From Auricularia sp. M13 (Eukaryota; Basidiomycota; Agaricomycetes; Auriculariales; Auriculariaceae), in assembly GCA_037042915.1 (NCBI GenBank), contig CM073202.1:2170001-2234000 (forward strand): a DNA stretch of 64,000 nt. Reading direction: 5' to 3'. The position numbers were made by a program, and so were the translations under genes. Shown piece after piece: positions 34,646-46,659 of the stretch (position 1 is the stretch's first letter; each line of letters opens with the position of its first letter). The notes under the pieces were generated by a model. That model was not told where the DNA came from. It saw nothing but the letters and a program-made list of their open reading frames with translations, and did no database searches.

Positions 34646-36692
34646 ATGGGTGAGCCCAGCGCCGCCTGCAACGACCGCCGCTGACCGCGGGACGATGGCC
34701 AGCTCCCAAAAAAGGACAGAAGATGTCCCTCAACGAGTTCCTGGGCGACAGCAGTGAGCATGCTCGCCCGCGTTAGCCACGACGACCCCATGCTCATCGC
34801 CGCTGCGCTCTGCAGCCCTCGGATCATGGGCGGATGAGATGGACCAGCTGCCCAGTGCCCGTGAGTCTGCATGGACCCATCTGTCACGCTGCGTAACGCT
34901 GACTTCATCGCAGCTGCTCCGCGCACCGATGACGGATACGGCGGCCGCGACGATAGAGGCGGATTCGGCCGCGACAGAGGCGACAGAGGAGACTTTGGTC
35001 GATGTGCGCGCGTTTCAGCAGCTTGCTTGGACCAACGTGGCTGGTGCTGACAGCCCGCCCTGCCAGCCGACAGATATCCGCCGCGCGAGGACCTGCCTCT
35101 GCCCACTCAACCGCCCTACACGGCATTCGTCGGCAATCTGTCGTTCGATCTCACCGAGTCCGAGTTCGAGGGCTTTTTCGCCGACCACAAGGTGCGGCCT
35201 GTCCGTTGCGCAACAATGGATCGACTAGGCTGACTTTGTGCACCAGCCAAAGAACGTCAAAATCATCAAGGATCGCGATGAAAAGCCCAAGGGCTTTGGC
35301 TATGTCGAATTTGCCGACATCGAAGGCCTCAAGGCCGCGCTGGCCATGAACGGCACCGTGAGCGCTTCCGCCTCCCGGGGTCGCCGTAAACGGTTCTGAC
35401 TCGCCTCAGAGCATGGGCAACCGCACTATTCGTGTCAACGTAGCGGAGCCCCGTGAGTACCTTCGGCCAGCTGCCGTGTGGTCCGAGCTCTAACGGAACT
35501 TGTCAGCCAAGGAACGTGAAGGGCGTGGCGGCTACGGAGACAGAGGTTCCGCCTTCGATGACGATAAATTTGCTGGTCCATGGAGGCGCGAGGGCCCGCT
35601 GCCCGACCGCTCGCCTCCCCGCCGCTCGCGCTTTGACGACCGACCGTCGCGTTTCGACGATGGCCCGGAGCGTGGCTCGCGCTTCGGCGGCGGCGGTGGC
35701 GACCGCGACCGCGACCGGGAGGGAGGTCCGGCAGAGGACAACAGCGATTGGCGTTCGAACAGGCCGCAGCGCGCACCGGAGCTGTCTGTTGAGATGCCAC
35801 CGCCGGATCGCCCCATCCGTCGCTCGGGCTTCCCCACACCAACCGGTGGTCCCAGTCTCGCTGACGGGGATGGTGCCTGGTCTATTGGTTCCAAGTTCAA
35901 GCCATCGCCTATTTCCCCTTCCATGGACCGGGGCCCTGGTCCTCGGCAGTTTGGCTCGATGAGGGCAGAGAGCGGCGGGCGCCCCATGCGGGAGCCCAGC
36001 ACCGACGAGCCGAGCGACTGGCGGAGCGCCCCGCGTCGTAATCTTAGCGGAGGACCTGGAGGACGGTTCGATTCCCGTATGACATGTCTATTCCTGCACC
36101 CTAGTTCTTACTGATAGTTCTTGCAGCGCACAACTCCACGCCTCCGACACCGGTGCTTGCGCGTAGGAAGCTCGAGCTCACCCCGAGGACCGCTCCGCAG
36201 TCTAGCAACACCTCGCCCCTTGGGTCTCCAAAATCGGCGAGCGGGCAACCAACCACTACCCCTCCCATCAAAAGCAACCCCTTCGGCGCGGCCAAGTGAG
36301 TGACCAACAGACATGTTTATTGATGATGTGTTGAGCTTGTTTGTTTAGGCCCGTTGACGTGTCGACACGCGAGAAGGAAGTTGCAGAACGGTTAGAGCGC
36401 GAGCGCGAGAGCCGCGCACGTGAGCGCAGCGAGTCCACTGCGAGCACCACCGTTTGGGGCCCTCGGCCGCACAAATGCCGAGACCTCAAGCGGTGGTCCG
36501 CCGTCGCGCCAGGTGTCTCGGCCGTCGTCCCCCGGCAGCACAACCCCCGCGGCCCTGTCGCCCATCTCTCCGCGCGTACCCGCCGCGACTGTGCGCCCGG
36601 CCTTCAGCTTTGCTAATGCCGCCAAGAGTTCCGGCGGCGGCAAACCGAACCTCGAAGAGGTGACTGAGAAGGTCGCCGAGGTTTCGATCTGA
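34646..36692 (+). CDS. TIF3: Translation initiation factor eIF4B
   Basis: RNA-binding cofactor of the eIF4A helicase in cap-dependent initiation. Exon 1 is ATG plus one base. The spliced start is MAPKKGQKMSLNEFLGDST then LGSWADEMDQLPSA, the characteristic fungal eIF4B opening. An Arg/Gly/Asp-rich exon follows, then one RRM: LPTQPPYTAFVGNLSFDL (RNP2 FVGNLS), IKDRDEKPKGFGYVEFADI (RNP1 KGFGYVEF) and MGNRTIRVNVAEP. The long C-terminal region has acidic-Arg repeats (RSRFDDRPSRFDDGPERGSR) and DWRS elements (SDWRSNRPQ, SDWRSAPRR) typical of eIF4B, ending with helix-forming REKEVAERLERERESRARER and FSFANAAKSSG. The frame slips once near 36455 in a G run. The stop is at 36692. Confidence 0.9.
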
Positions 36693-37265
36693 ACAACTGT
36701 ACTTTGGTGTATCGGTATTGGTATCAACTGGCTCGACTCGACTCGACTCCTCCCGTCAATGGCTTTCGCTTCGCTTGCTCGCATATGTGTGTGCTTCCTT
36801 CGCGCTCTCCGGCGCACCAGGCGCCGTGTTTATGCTTTATGCTCTCCTTTTCCTCTTCGTTCTCAACGCACGTCCTACGACGTTCTCTTCGCCCCCTCCT
36901 GCGGTCTGTAGCCTCCTCCCCTGTCTGCTGTCTCTTCAGCACCTGTGGAAATTGTCTTGCGCGTTCGGATTCCCCTCCCTCTCACATACTCACGCTAATG
37001 CCCACCCTCCACTATGAACGTTGCGTGCCCCTGTTCTCGCTGTTCCCCTCCCATTTTCTATCTTGCTCACTGTTTGTTCAGCGTGTATCGATCAGTAGTG
37101 TTTCTAGCTAGATGCGCCAAAAACATAGCGATCGACTCGTCGACATCCTTGGAGATGCTCTGCGATGTTGGCCGGATAAGCGGGCCGGTACCGGTGACTT
37201 GCTCAGTTGCTGAGCGCTCTGAACTTCAGGCTTTGGCTCTTGCATCGACGACGAGCGCGTCCGGG
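36693..37265. other. 0.57 kb pyrimidine-rich spacer, no gene seen
   Basis: Follows the eIF4B stop and precedes the AIG2/aminotransferase ATG. The sequence around 36800-37000 is CT-rich on the plus strand, as in fungal promoters and 5' UTRs. The open frames here lack domains. Confidence 0.45.
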
Positions 37266-39670
37266 ATGGCTGTCATGCACTATGCGTTCTTCTATGGGAC
37301 CCTAATGCGCCCTGACATCATCAAGCAAGTACTCGAGAACGACGGGAACCACCTGAAGGCGGCGCCGGCCATTCTCCTGGTCCGTCTTTGCTTGCACTTG
37401 CGCCATTTCTGACGATCTTCTGACATCGCCGCTCTCTTCCAGGATTACACTCGCGTCCGCATCAATGAACGTGACTATCCCGCGATCATACCCTCTGGAC
37501 AGGCTCAGGATCGCCTGTTTAAGACATCGCTCTCCCCTGAACAGCGTTCGGTGCAGGGCATCCTCGTCAGCGGCATCACGCAGCAGGACATGGCATTCCT
37601 CGACGAATTCGAAGCTGAGGTACGCTGAATATTCATACTTCATTTACGACGCGCGCCTCAAGATATCCATTATAGGAATATACGCGCGAGCTTCTGCCAG
37701 TGATTCCTCTGGCACCTGAGGCGTCTCTTGACACGCTCGACGCCGTTCCCGACGTGCATAAGCTTCCGCAGGGCTCAGAACCCACGGTGCAGGCTATGGT
37801 CTATGTCTGGGCAGGAGATTTCTCCGAGCTGCTGCCCTCCGCGTGGTCATACGAAGAGTTTGTGCGGGAGAAGCTGTGGCGCTGGGTGAACCGCGACGCG
37901 CACTTCGCCACCAACGCACCGAGCATCGCCTTCGGCCATGGAATGAAGAGGCATTTTGGAATGGCGAAGGACTACGTTAATATGAACCACGGTACGCTTT
38001 GACATTTTCGTTGTTTTTACCCGCTTATTGATGCTGCGCAGGCTCATATGGAACTGTACCACTCCGCGTGATCGAATACGCTGAGAAACTGGGACGCCAG
38101 TGCGACTCTATGCCGGATGTATGGTGAGAGATTATATGCATTCTCCCTGAATGCATTTATATGCTGACTGCGATTTCCTGAGGACAGGTGGCGCCACAGC
38201 GCCGAACCTCTTATTGTCGAGGCGCGCACGCAGGTGGCGAAGGTCATTAATGCCCCAGATGTGGACGAATGCGTCTTCGTGACCAACGCTACGTCTGGAA
38301 TTAACCACGTGATGAGGAACATCGAATGGAATGCAGGAGATGTCATTGTCGGCAGTAAGTCCCTCAGAGATTCGCTCAGGCATTAGCTCATAATCATTCT
38401 ACTATGCAGACACAACAACGTATGGCGCTATATCTTTGACGATGCAGTATCACCATGACATTAGCCCCCATCCCGAGCTTTCGAATGTGTCTTGGACGTT
38501 CCCCACGACGCACGACAACATCGTGGCTACCTTCCGCGCTCATCTACAAAGCATCAAACGGCACGAAGGACAAAAGGTCGTAGCGATCATAGACGCCATC
38601 TCGTCGTCCCCCGGCGTGGTAATGCCCTGGGAGCGGATGGTGCAAGTCTGCAAGGAGGAGAACGTCTGGAGCATCGTCGACGCGGCGCATGCGATCGGAC
38701 AAATTCCCATCGACGTCGCAGCTGCCGATCCTGACTTTTGGGTTTCTGTGCGTCCCATTCAAATTTTTCTCTGCCTCTCATTGCTCACGTATCACAGAAC
38801 TGTCACAAGTGGCTGTATGCTCGACGGGGATGTGCCATCTTCTATGTGCCAAAACGGTGAGATTTACATGTCTGCGCTTGACGATGCCGACTCTGAGCGC
38901 CTGTGCGCCTCCTCCAGAAACCACCACATCCTCAAGACGGCCTTCCCCACCAGCTGGGAGTACAAGAGCCCTCAGAAGTTGGTGCATTCCTTTAAACCGG
39001 GGTCTACCGCGAAGAACAACTTCGTCGCGCAATTCTCATGTACGCCGCGCGCGCCCAGCGCTGTCAACACGTGAATTTGACTTCTCTCAGCTTGCGGAAC
39101 GATGGACCTGGTGCCCTACATGTCCGTCGTCGAGGCCTTGGCGTTCCGGCGCGACATCGGCGGGGAGAAGGCCATCAACACATACTGCCACCTCCTCGCG
39201 CTGCACGGCGGGCGGCGCATGGCGGAGATCTTCGGCACGCGCGTGCTGGACGAGGATGGGTCGCTCACTGCGAACATGGTGCGTCCAGTCCTGGTGCTGT
39301 GACGGAGCCGACTGCATATCCTGATAGGTGAACGTCCTGCTGCCGCTGCCGGTGCGCACGCAGCAGACGGCGGACGACCTGATGGCGCGCATCGACACGT
39401 TCAAGGTGCGCATGCTCGCGGAGCACAAGTGCGCCGTGCAGACGTACGTGCACGACCGCAAATTCTGGTACCGCGCGAGCGCGCAGATCTTCAACGAGGT
39501 GAGCGGGCAGCCCGCCCTCCCTCTGTCTCATCTCTGCTTTTCAATGGAGAACTAACGTGTGTGTGTGTGTGCGGCGGCAGATATCCGACTTTGAGTATGC
39601 GGCGCACCACGTCAAGAAGATATGCGAGGAGCTCGTGGCCGAGGACGTGAAGAAGTGGGGGGCGGTGTAA
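37266..39670 (+). CDS. Fusion of AIG2/gamma-glutamyl-cyclotransferase-like domain with class V PLP aminotransferase
   Basis: The first part (ATG 37266, MAVMHYAFFYGTLMRPDIIK) has the YGTL signature and continues DYTRVRINERDYPAIIPSG, GILVSGITQQDMAFLDEFEA and EYTRELLPVIPLA to AMVYVWAGDFSELLPSAWSY, EEFVREKLWRWV, the complete AIG2-like fold. In the same exon, with no stop or ATG between, it continues APSIAFGHGMKRHFGMAKDY and VNMNHGSYGTVPLRVIEYAE, the start of an isopenicillin-N-epimerase/cysteine-lyase-like aminotransferase. Later motifs are TNATSGINHVMRNI, SIVDAAHAIGQIPIDV (PLP Asp) and SNCHKWLYARRGCAIFYVP with the PLP Lys, ending at 39670. The second part resembles fungal sulfur-compound lyases (Egt2-like). 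A link between gamma-glutamyl/cysteine turnover and C-S bond cleavage is inferred only. Splice junctions join in frame throughout. Confidence 0.75.
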
Positions 39671-41268
39671 CGTTCACGTTCACGTCGCCGTTAGGAAACC
39701 GGGCCTCCCTGAGGCATGTACAGTTTGGTAAGGACTCAGCGCTAAGGGTGTAAACTTTCTTGCATGCCAGACACACGAGCTGCTTATTCACCCCTTTGCT
39801 TGTGTCCTCGCTGCCTTTACAGTGGCTACACAGTCTGAGTCTCGGGCTTGTCCTGTCTGGCGCTCGCCGTCCCGGCCGCAGAGCAAACAGTGCCACCAAC
39901 GAGGCCTGCCGAGCAATGTTTCCTCCACGACGCCCATATTGAATTACGGATAAGTACTGCAGCCTGTTTGAGTCTTGAGACGCTGGCCGGCATCCCCTCG
40001 CCCCAAAAGTTATGAAACCACCGAGGTGGCGCAACAGCTTCCACGTCCCGAGGCTTGTACAGTAAGTATGATAGCTGTATCAGCCAGGGCGCTCCGAGTC
40101 CTTCTCCTCCATCCTCTTCAAGTGTGGCAATTCTCAGCACGATCTCCGGAGAGCCCGACGGAAAGTGGAGTTGAAGCTGTTACAAATGCGCTCCACGAGC
40201 GTCGCGCGCGAGACGCTTCTACTGGCCGACGTCGATACAATAGCTGCCCTAATACCTGCGACTCCAAGATCATTACCAACAGTGGATACAGGAAAGTGGA
40301 GAGCAGGCACGCATTCCGACAGCTGTGACGATCCACCCGCCTCGACGGATCGCCCGTCCCTAGGCCCGTCCCTGTCAGTGTCGGACATCCGACACCTCCA
40401 CTCTTCCAATGTCCATCCTTCCGCCCCGCGACGTCGTCGGAGCAGGGTCGCGCGGCTGCAGATGGCGTCGCAAGCTGTACATGTACACTCTCCCCTGCTG
40501 TCAATCTTCTTTTCTTTCAGTTCATCTTCTCACCGCCATTTCGCCGGCCCCGATCGTCAGCGAACAATTGATTCAAAGCCCGGGACGTCGACGATGACGA
40601 TGACGAACCCAAAAACCCAGTCAAAGTGATACTGACAGTCCAGAACTATTATTCAAGAAGGGAAAGAAACGAACAAGTCCGATTGCAGTTATATCCATCG
40701 TTGCGTTCCGGCAGAGAAGGATCGAAGAAGAAAGATTCCTGCGAAACATCGGTCGAGAAGAGAGAGGGAGCGAGGGAGCGAGGGGGCCATCGATACAGTA
40801 CAAGCGGGGTAGGAAGGAGGAGGGGTGCAAAGAGCAGCAGCAGCAAGCGCGGTGGAGAGCAAGTTGATGGGGTGGTTGCTAAATAATACAATTGGGGACG
40901 GACAGTCATCGATATCGATATGCGAGGTCTCGTTGCGTTCGTGGCATACGTAAGAAAAAAGCATAAAGAGAAAGTTTCACTGATGGAAAGAAGGAAAGAG
41001 GATTAAAGGGGATGGGGGCGATAGTATACGGTTGGGCAAAAAGAAAAAAGGAAGGAGATGGAGAAAAGCATGCGGAGCGTACTAGCTTGTATTTTAACTT
41101 GGGCGGTGCCATTCTAGCAGTGGGAGTCGTGGGATGCGAGGGCGTAAGAAAATTGTATGGTACAGTTAAATATTGCTGGCCCGCGTCCTTTGGGAGTGAT
41201 GAGGATGGCGGGAGCGGGATGCGATTGACAAGAGCGATGCGATGGAGAGGGGAACCCGGTCATTGGGT
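39671..41268. other. 1.6 kb between convergent genes, no gene recognised
   Basis: Contains the 3' ends of the fusion gene (plus) and the Hsp20-like gene (minus). A 154-codon plus frame at 40165-40629 is Ser-rich without domain or splice support. Between 40650 and 41080 the plus strand is unusually purine-rich (GA-rich), which likely reflects 3' UTR sequence. Confidence 0.45.
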
Positions 41269-42339
41269 TCACATCAGGCGGAGCGAGACGCGCGAGGTGG
41301 GGTCATCGAGCGGCCTTGTGCGCGGGACGGTGATGTTCAGGTTGCTGTCCCTAAAGCAGGCGTGTATCCCCGCTATATTGGCGTCGCGGGGCGCGAAGGT
41401 GATGAACCATTCCAGATGGCCTGTCGTCAACAGGTCAGTCAGGGTCAAGGCAGGGTAGAAGGCGACGGACATTTGTCATCAGCACCAGAACTCCACCGAT
41501 CGGCGACCACCTTGAGCGAGTCTGTGCGGGTGGCGGTGATGGTGACCTCTTCTGGCGCATAGCCCGGCAGCGGGACGGAGAGGATGTGGGCGAAGCGGTT
41601 CGACTCGACGCGCATAGGGGGCGTTTGTCCGGATCGGGCACGCGCGCCATTTCCGCGAGGGATCGGGGCACGAGCGTGCAGACGGTTGGGAACTCGGGCG
41701 TCGGGGGCGGGGCAAAGAGCGCCGGAGTCTCAATTTGGGCGGGCGCGGGCGGGAGCACGTGCGGAGACTGTGGAGCGGGCGGCGGGGCGGAGGGAGCCGT
41801 TGATGCGACGGACGGCGAAGGCGGTGAGTGCGGGCGGGAAGGCACGTGCGGGAAGTACGAGCTGCGGGGACTGTGCTGGTGCGCCAGCGGCGAGCGCGGC
41901 GAGTACGGCGTGGTCACCCGCGAGCGCGGTGGCGAGGCCGAGTACGGCGACGGCAGGTTGATGGAGAGCGGCGACTGGGGCCTCGACGACGGCGGGTTCG
42001 GCGAGCGCATTCCTGGCGAATGCGGCAGCAGCTGGGGCCCCCAGGACGCGCTGGCGCTCCTTTTTCTCTGGGCTGAAAAAAGAGAACTGGGTCAGTCATC
42101 GATTGGGTGGCCAAGAACAAAAGCCACGACGCACGCAGGGCTATTGTCGGTGGCACCGCGCTGGTCGAGCTCTCTGCGACGGGCGTGCTGGTGCTCTCTG
42201 TGGGCATTGCAGCGTAGGCGGAGTAGAGACGCATGTGGCGGTGGGGCGAGACGGGGCGGCGGGCGTGGGACTCGATGCCGGCGGAGGTCTGCCTGCGGCA
42301 CAGGCGGGGCGCGTTGCTCATGGTGGCCGTGAGCGTCAT
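41269..42339 (-). CDS. Hsp20/alpha-crystallin-like domain protein with Ser/Pro-rich N-terminus
   Basis: A likely small-heat-shock-type chaperone or p23-like protein. The start is either the ATG at 42339 (MTLTATMSNAPRL) or that at 42321. After one intron (GTGCGT...TTTTTTCAG, about 42066-42147) a Ser/Pro/Tyr-rich linker follows (SPLSINLPSPYSASPPRSRV). The C-terminal domain reads RVESNRFAHILSVPLPGYAP, EEVTITATRTDSLKVVADRW, then after a small intron SHLEWFITFAPRDANIAGIH and ACFRDSNLNITVPR, matching the beta-sandwich pattern of Hsp20 (terminal L-x-I-T-V-P-R strand). The stop is at 41269. The frame slips once at a C5 run near 41618. It is divergent from the Cys-rich membrane protein at 42510. Confidence 0.6.
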
Positions 42340-42509
42340 CTGGAGGTCTCTGGGCGGAATGCTGGGCGTAACGGCGGTCGCGGCTCGTTTAAAGGCGGCC
42401 AGCGTGCGGTGGGTGAGTGCGTTCAAAAGGTGGTGCAAGTCCGCCCCGGAACCAAACCCGCAAGTGCTGACGCGCCCGGCCGCGGCCCGTCGCTCCGCAC
42501 CATTGCGTC

Positions 42510-44480
42510 ATGCCGAGCCCGAACCTCGCCCTCGCCCTCGCCGCCGTCCTCGGGCGCGTGTCCGCGGGCTCCGTCCCTCTCGGCCAGCCCTGCGACCCCG
42601 CCGTGCGCACCCTGCTCTGCCCAGCCTCCGCTCGCTCACCCCGCGCCAGGCCACGCGACTCGACCCGGCATCGTTCACGCTCGAGTCCGACTGCGCATTC
42701 AATGCCTTCTGCGCACAGAACCGAACCTGCGCCCCGAAGCAGTGCAGACGCGACGAGTATGCCTTTGGCTATGCTGCCCGCAATCTCACTCTCCCGCCGC
42801 TCTGTCCCCCGGCTTTCTTCTGCGCGGACGAGGAGGACAAATGCAGGCCGCTGCTCCCGCCCGGCGCCCTCTGCCAGATGAACAGAGACGGTATGCTCAG
42901 TCCCGCGCTCCACACCGCCGGTGATAACAATGAGTAAAAGACGAGTGCGCCCCACCTCCCAGCGCCCATCTCGACGCCGGTTCTCTCTGTCTAAACTTCA
43001 CCTGCACGTGCGTAACACCCGGCTTCTATCATACGATCCATGTCTTCAGTCCACCACGAGCCTCATGCTCTCCGTCCCCCTTCTCCTATCCATCGACAGG
43101 CAGAACTCTCTCAGCACGGCCGTTAGAGTTCAGCTGACCATTGCACACGACCTCATTCCTTCATGTGCTATCTAGATGTCGTGGAGACGGCAGCTAGCCA
43201 CGCCCACACCCTCTTTCTGTTCCGCTCCCCCTCATGCTTGCCGTGGTTGTCGAGAACAAGAATGGCTCCTGCCGGTGGCTACCCTCACACAATGCCCTGA
43301 TTCCCTTCATTCTCGGCTCACCCATCCCCCTCTCTCCCAGCGGTTGCCGAGGACAAGTGTGTCTCCTGAGGAAGCCTGCCAGTGGCTATCCAGCCGCCAT
43401 GTCCAGGTTTCCTTCATTCTCCCAAGTCAGGCAGGCTCCACTCGCCGTCGCACCCATCAAGCGCGTTCCCTGCCAGTGCCAGTGAGATGACAACAGCCCG
43501 ACACTGACATACACCTCCTCTTCCCAATTCCAAACCTCTCCAACTCCAACTCTCTCTCTCATTCATCCACCCACGGCCACACCGTGACACACATTGTGCA
43601 AATCCCACTGAGTCACGGCAATGCCACTCGCAGACCGGCAACCGCGCGCCTGGGCGACGCCTGCGTCATCGACACGCTGCACCACGTCTGGCGCGCCGCG
43701 GACGGCACCGCGTTCGGCGTGACCGTCTCCCGCGACGACTGCCTCCGCGCCTACTGCGACCCCGCCGCGCGCGCGTGCGTGCGCCGCAAGCCCCTCGGCG
43801 CCGCGTGCGCGGGCGATTGGGAGTGTCTTACCGTGCGTGGCCGCACTCGTACTCTCGATTCGGACTCGGGATGCATATGCTTAACTGCACTCGCAGGACA
43901 CGTGCGCCGAGTCCGAGTGCGTCGAGCCGCCCGAGACGCCCTACCGCGTCACGCCCTGCAGTACGCGCTCGCGGGCACGGCCATCGTCGCCGGTGCGTCT
44001 CGGTCTTCCTCCCGTTTCACCCTTCCCCCTGCCCCCTCAGCCGCCAGGTTGTTCCATCAAATCGAGCTGGCAGTGCGGTGGCTAACATCACCTGCTCCCA
44101 GGCATGCTCGCGGTGTGCGGCATCCTCATCGCGCTCAACAGGCGGCACCGCGCGCAGCGCCGCGTCGCCGTGGAGGAGTACTACCGCGAGCAGACGGCGT
44201 GCGTTTTATTTTTGTGTCCTTCCTTCAGTTCGAAATGTTCCCGCGCTCATTTTTTTTTTACCGTGCCGGTTCTTGCATCAGGTACCGCAACGCGATCAAC
44301 GCCCTGATTGCGGCTGTGGCGACCGAGGGTGCAGGCACCGTGCCGCCGCGCGTCGGCAGCCTGTACGACGATGACGACGACGATGACGGCGATGGTGATG
44401 GCGGTGCGGACGACGGGCAGCCGTTGTTGCGCCGCGAGGCGGGGCCGTGCACTTGGAAGTTTGGAAGCGGGCTGGAATGA
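42510..44480 (+). CDS. Cys-rich type I membrane protein
   Basis: Secretory-pathway protein of unknown function. The ATG at 42510 starts a signal peptide (MPSPNLALALAAVLGRVSAG). A Cys-rich ectodomain follows: LGQPCDP, SDCAFNAFCAQNRTCAPKQC, LCPPAFFCADEEDKC, GDACVIDTLHHVWRAADGTA, DDCLRAYCDPAARACVRRKP and LGAACAGDWEC, with paired cysteines and N-glycosylation sites such as NRT and NLT. One transmembrane segment begins GMLAVCGILIALNRRHRAQR, giving a cytosolic tail with EEYYREQTAYRNAINALIAA and an acidic run (YDDDDDDDGDGDGG) to the stop at 44480. Several introns exist; exon assignment between 43010 and 43590 is unclear. A one-base slip in a C run near 42622 breaks the first exon. I know similar proteins only as uncharacterised basidiomycete products. 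Confidence 0.65.
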
Positions 44481-44645
44481 GCGCTCGGGAGAAGGAGACG
44501 GTGGACACTTGAAAGTTGAAGAGAAGCGAGCCGCTGTTGTTACACGGCCAGACGAAGCTTGAAGCTTGAAGCTGTACGACTACTAGTATACAATTATCAG
44601 TGAGATAGGCTAGAGAAATCATCTAGGCCCCTGCCCCGCGCGAGG

Positions 44646-46659
44646 TCAGCCGAAGTACGCGACGAGGTTGCGGATGCCCGGCGCGTGCAGATGCGCCTCG
44701 TCGTGCTTGAATTGCGTCCCCTGGATCACGTGCGCGCGCCGGTCGCGGATCTCCTTTGTAAACGCGCTGGAAGGTGCGAATGCGCGTCAGCTCCTCATGA
44801 ACGGGACACTCAAAATGTGGGACGACGAGCCTGTTGATCCCGCACGCCGTGCCGCCCGTGACGAAGATGGGCGCGCGGACCGCGACGCTTTTGTCGATGA
44901 TGGCCATGAGGCCGGGGTCGGCGTTGAACGCGTCGTCCTCGGCGTCCATGTCCTCGCCGCTGCGGCTCATCTCCTCGGGCAGCGTCGTGAGCCGGACGCG
45001 CTCGAGCGCGCCGTCCATGCCAAACGCCGCCTTGACGCGGCGCATGGCGGCCTGCGCCTGCTTGCCCGGCACGAACGCGCCCGCGCGCCGCGGGTCGTCG
45101 CCGGGGTAGTCCGTCGCGAGCCACACCGCGCCGACGTCCTCGCCGAGCGCGTTCGGCGCGAGCAGGTCGAGCAGCGTGCGGATCAGCGCGCTCGCGCAGC
45201 CCGCGTGCGCGTCGTCCGCGACGTGCTCCATCCGCCAGTGCACCGCGATGAACGGCCCCAGGCCCGCGACGAGCGAGCCGGCCAGCGCCGTCCAGCGCGT
45301 CGCGTACCCCAGCGGCGGCAGCGCGGACACCTCGATGTCCAGGATCGGGTGCAGCGCGCCCCACGAGACCACCAGCACGTCTGGCGTACCGCGCGTCGAG
45401 GTTGGTGCTAGGACCGTCTCGGCGTCGTTAACGTTCGAGGGCGGGCGCGCGCGCTGGCCTGGGTTGGCGGCATCGGTCAGCAAACTGGAGGTGATACCGT
45501 GGCCGTAGGCCGCGGAAGACTCTTCTTTCTCGTACCAGCGCTCTCCTCTGGCGGGATAGAAGCGCAGGGGCGAGAATCGGGTGAAGTCAAGACGCGGGGC
45601 ACTGGAGGAGAGACAGTGCGGGTGGGTTGAGTTCGCCGGGTCGCCGTCAGCGTCAATGGTCACATGCGCAGAGCCCTTGACGAGCAGCGCCTCAGAGACC
45701 AGCGATTTCTCCAGCGGCGCATCGTGAATCTCGACAATCTGCGCCGTCGGTGCCGTCTGCCGTGTCTCTGCCCAGGAGCGGAATTCGGCAAAGCTGACAG
45801 CACCGGAAAGCGCGAGCCACTGGTCATCCTGCACAGGCGGTGTGTCCGTGTCGGCCTCGGGCAGATACTTATCTGCGTCACGGTCGCGTACGAGTGCACC
45901 GCCCGACAGATCGTAGTATGCGTCGAACGGGATGGCGAGACAGGTGCCCATCGCGCCGCGGTGCACGTTAGGCAGCACTAGCGTCCTTCGTAGTCTGCGA
46001 GCCAGCGCCGCCAGCTGGACAATATGCTTCTGCGCATTGGCCTCGCTCTCTGCCACCCATGCTGCCAGCAGCAGCCTGCACTCAGCAGGATTGCCATTGG
46101 CGAAGCGTGCGGCCCACTCGTCCGCATCCGCGACCCTGGCCCCACACAGCGCGTCATCTGCAGCAACATCCGGGATAGCAGCGCCGAACGGCGGGAGAGC
46201 GGCGTTCTTCTTGCGAGAAGAGCGCAGCTTGTCAGGCATGAACTTGGCGGTGTCCTTGTCGGGCTCGGTGCGCGACGCCTCGAGCCGCTGCTGGCGCTCC
46301 CATTCGTCCAGCTCGCCATCGCGCCGCTTGCCCTCGACCAGGGCGAGCTTCTGTTTCACGATGCCGCGCATATTCGCGTTCGCGGCGGGCGGGTAGCGGT
46401 GTGCGCCGCGGTCGTGCACGAGCTTGTCCAGGTACGCATGGTGCGCCGTGGGCGACTGCTGCGCGGGCGTACCAGAAGAGAGATACACGCGCTCGCGAGT
46501 GAAGCGGACGAGCCAGTGGCCACCGACGAGCAGCACAAGCGCGACGAGCACCGGACCGCGCCAGCGGCGGCGCAGCAGCGACATCGAGCTTGTCGACACG
46601 CGGCGGCCGAGGCTGCGCTCGTCAAGCGGCGGGACGGGGCGGCTGCCCGAGCGAAACAT
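44646..46659 (-). CDS. Type II membrane glycosyltransferase, O-fucosyltransferase-like
   Basis: Golgi-type glycosyltransferase candidate. The ATG at 46659 opens MFRSGSRPVPPLDERSLG, a short cytosolic tail, then one signal anchor (GPVLVALVLLVGGHWLVRF) and a luminal stem. The catalytic region has AQKHIVQLAALARRLRRTLV then LPNVHRGAMGTCLAIPFDAY, the pattern of fungal GDP-fucose O-fucosyltransferase-related proteins. Further on are WGALHPILDIEVSALPPLGY, FIAVHWRMEHVADDAHAGC, VWLATDYPGDDPRRAG and MAIIDKSVAVRAPIFVTGGT. Nearly all lies in one exon. A 43-base intron near the 3' end (GTGTCC...TTCCAG, with CTGAC branch) gives the better C-terminus DAFTKEIRDRRAHVIQ ... GIRNLVAYFG with the stop at 44646. 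The donor sugar is not proven. Confidence 0.7.

Noticed and set aside
36060-36085. A tRNA T-arm-like stretch (GGTTCGATTCCC)
   Set aside because: It sits inside the eIF4B coding exon and no acceptor, D-arm or anticodon arm can be folded around it.
44623-46659. Uninterrupted reading of the glycosyltransferase to 44623
   Set aside because: Its last 40 residues are low-complexity Arg/Ala/Pro. A 43-base intron with a proper branch point gives a more protein-like C-terminus ending at 44646.
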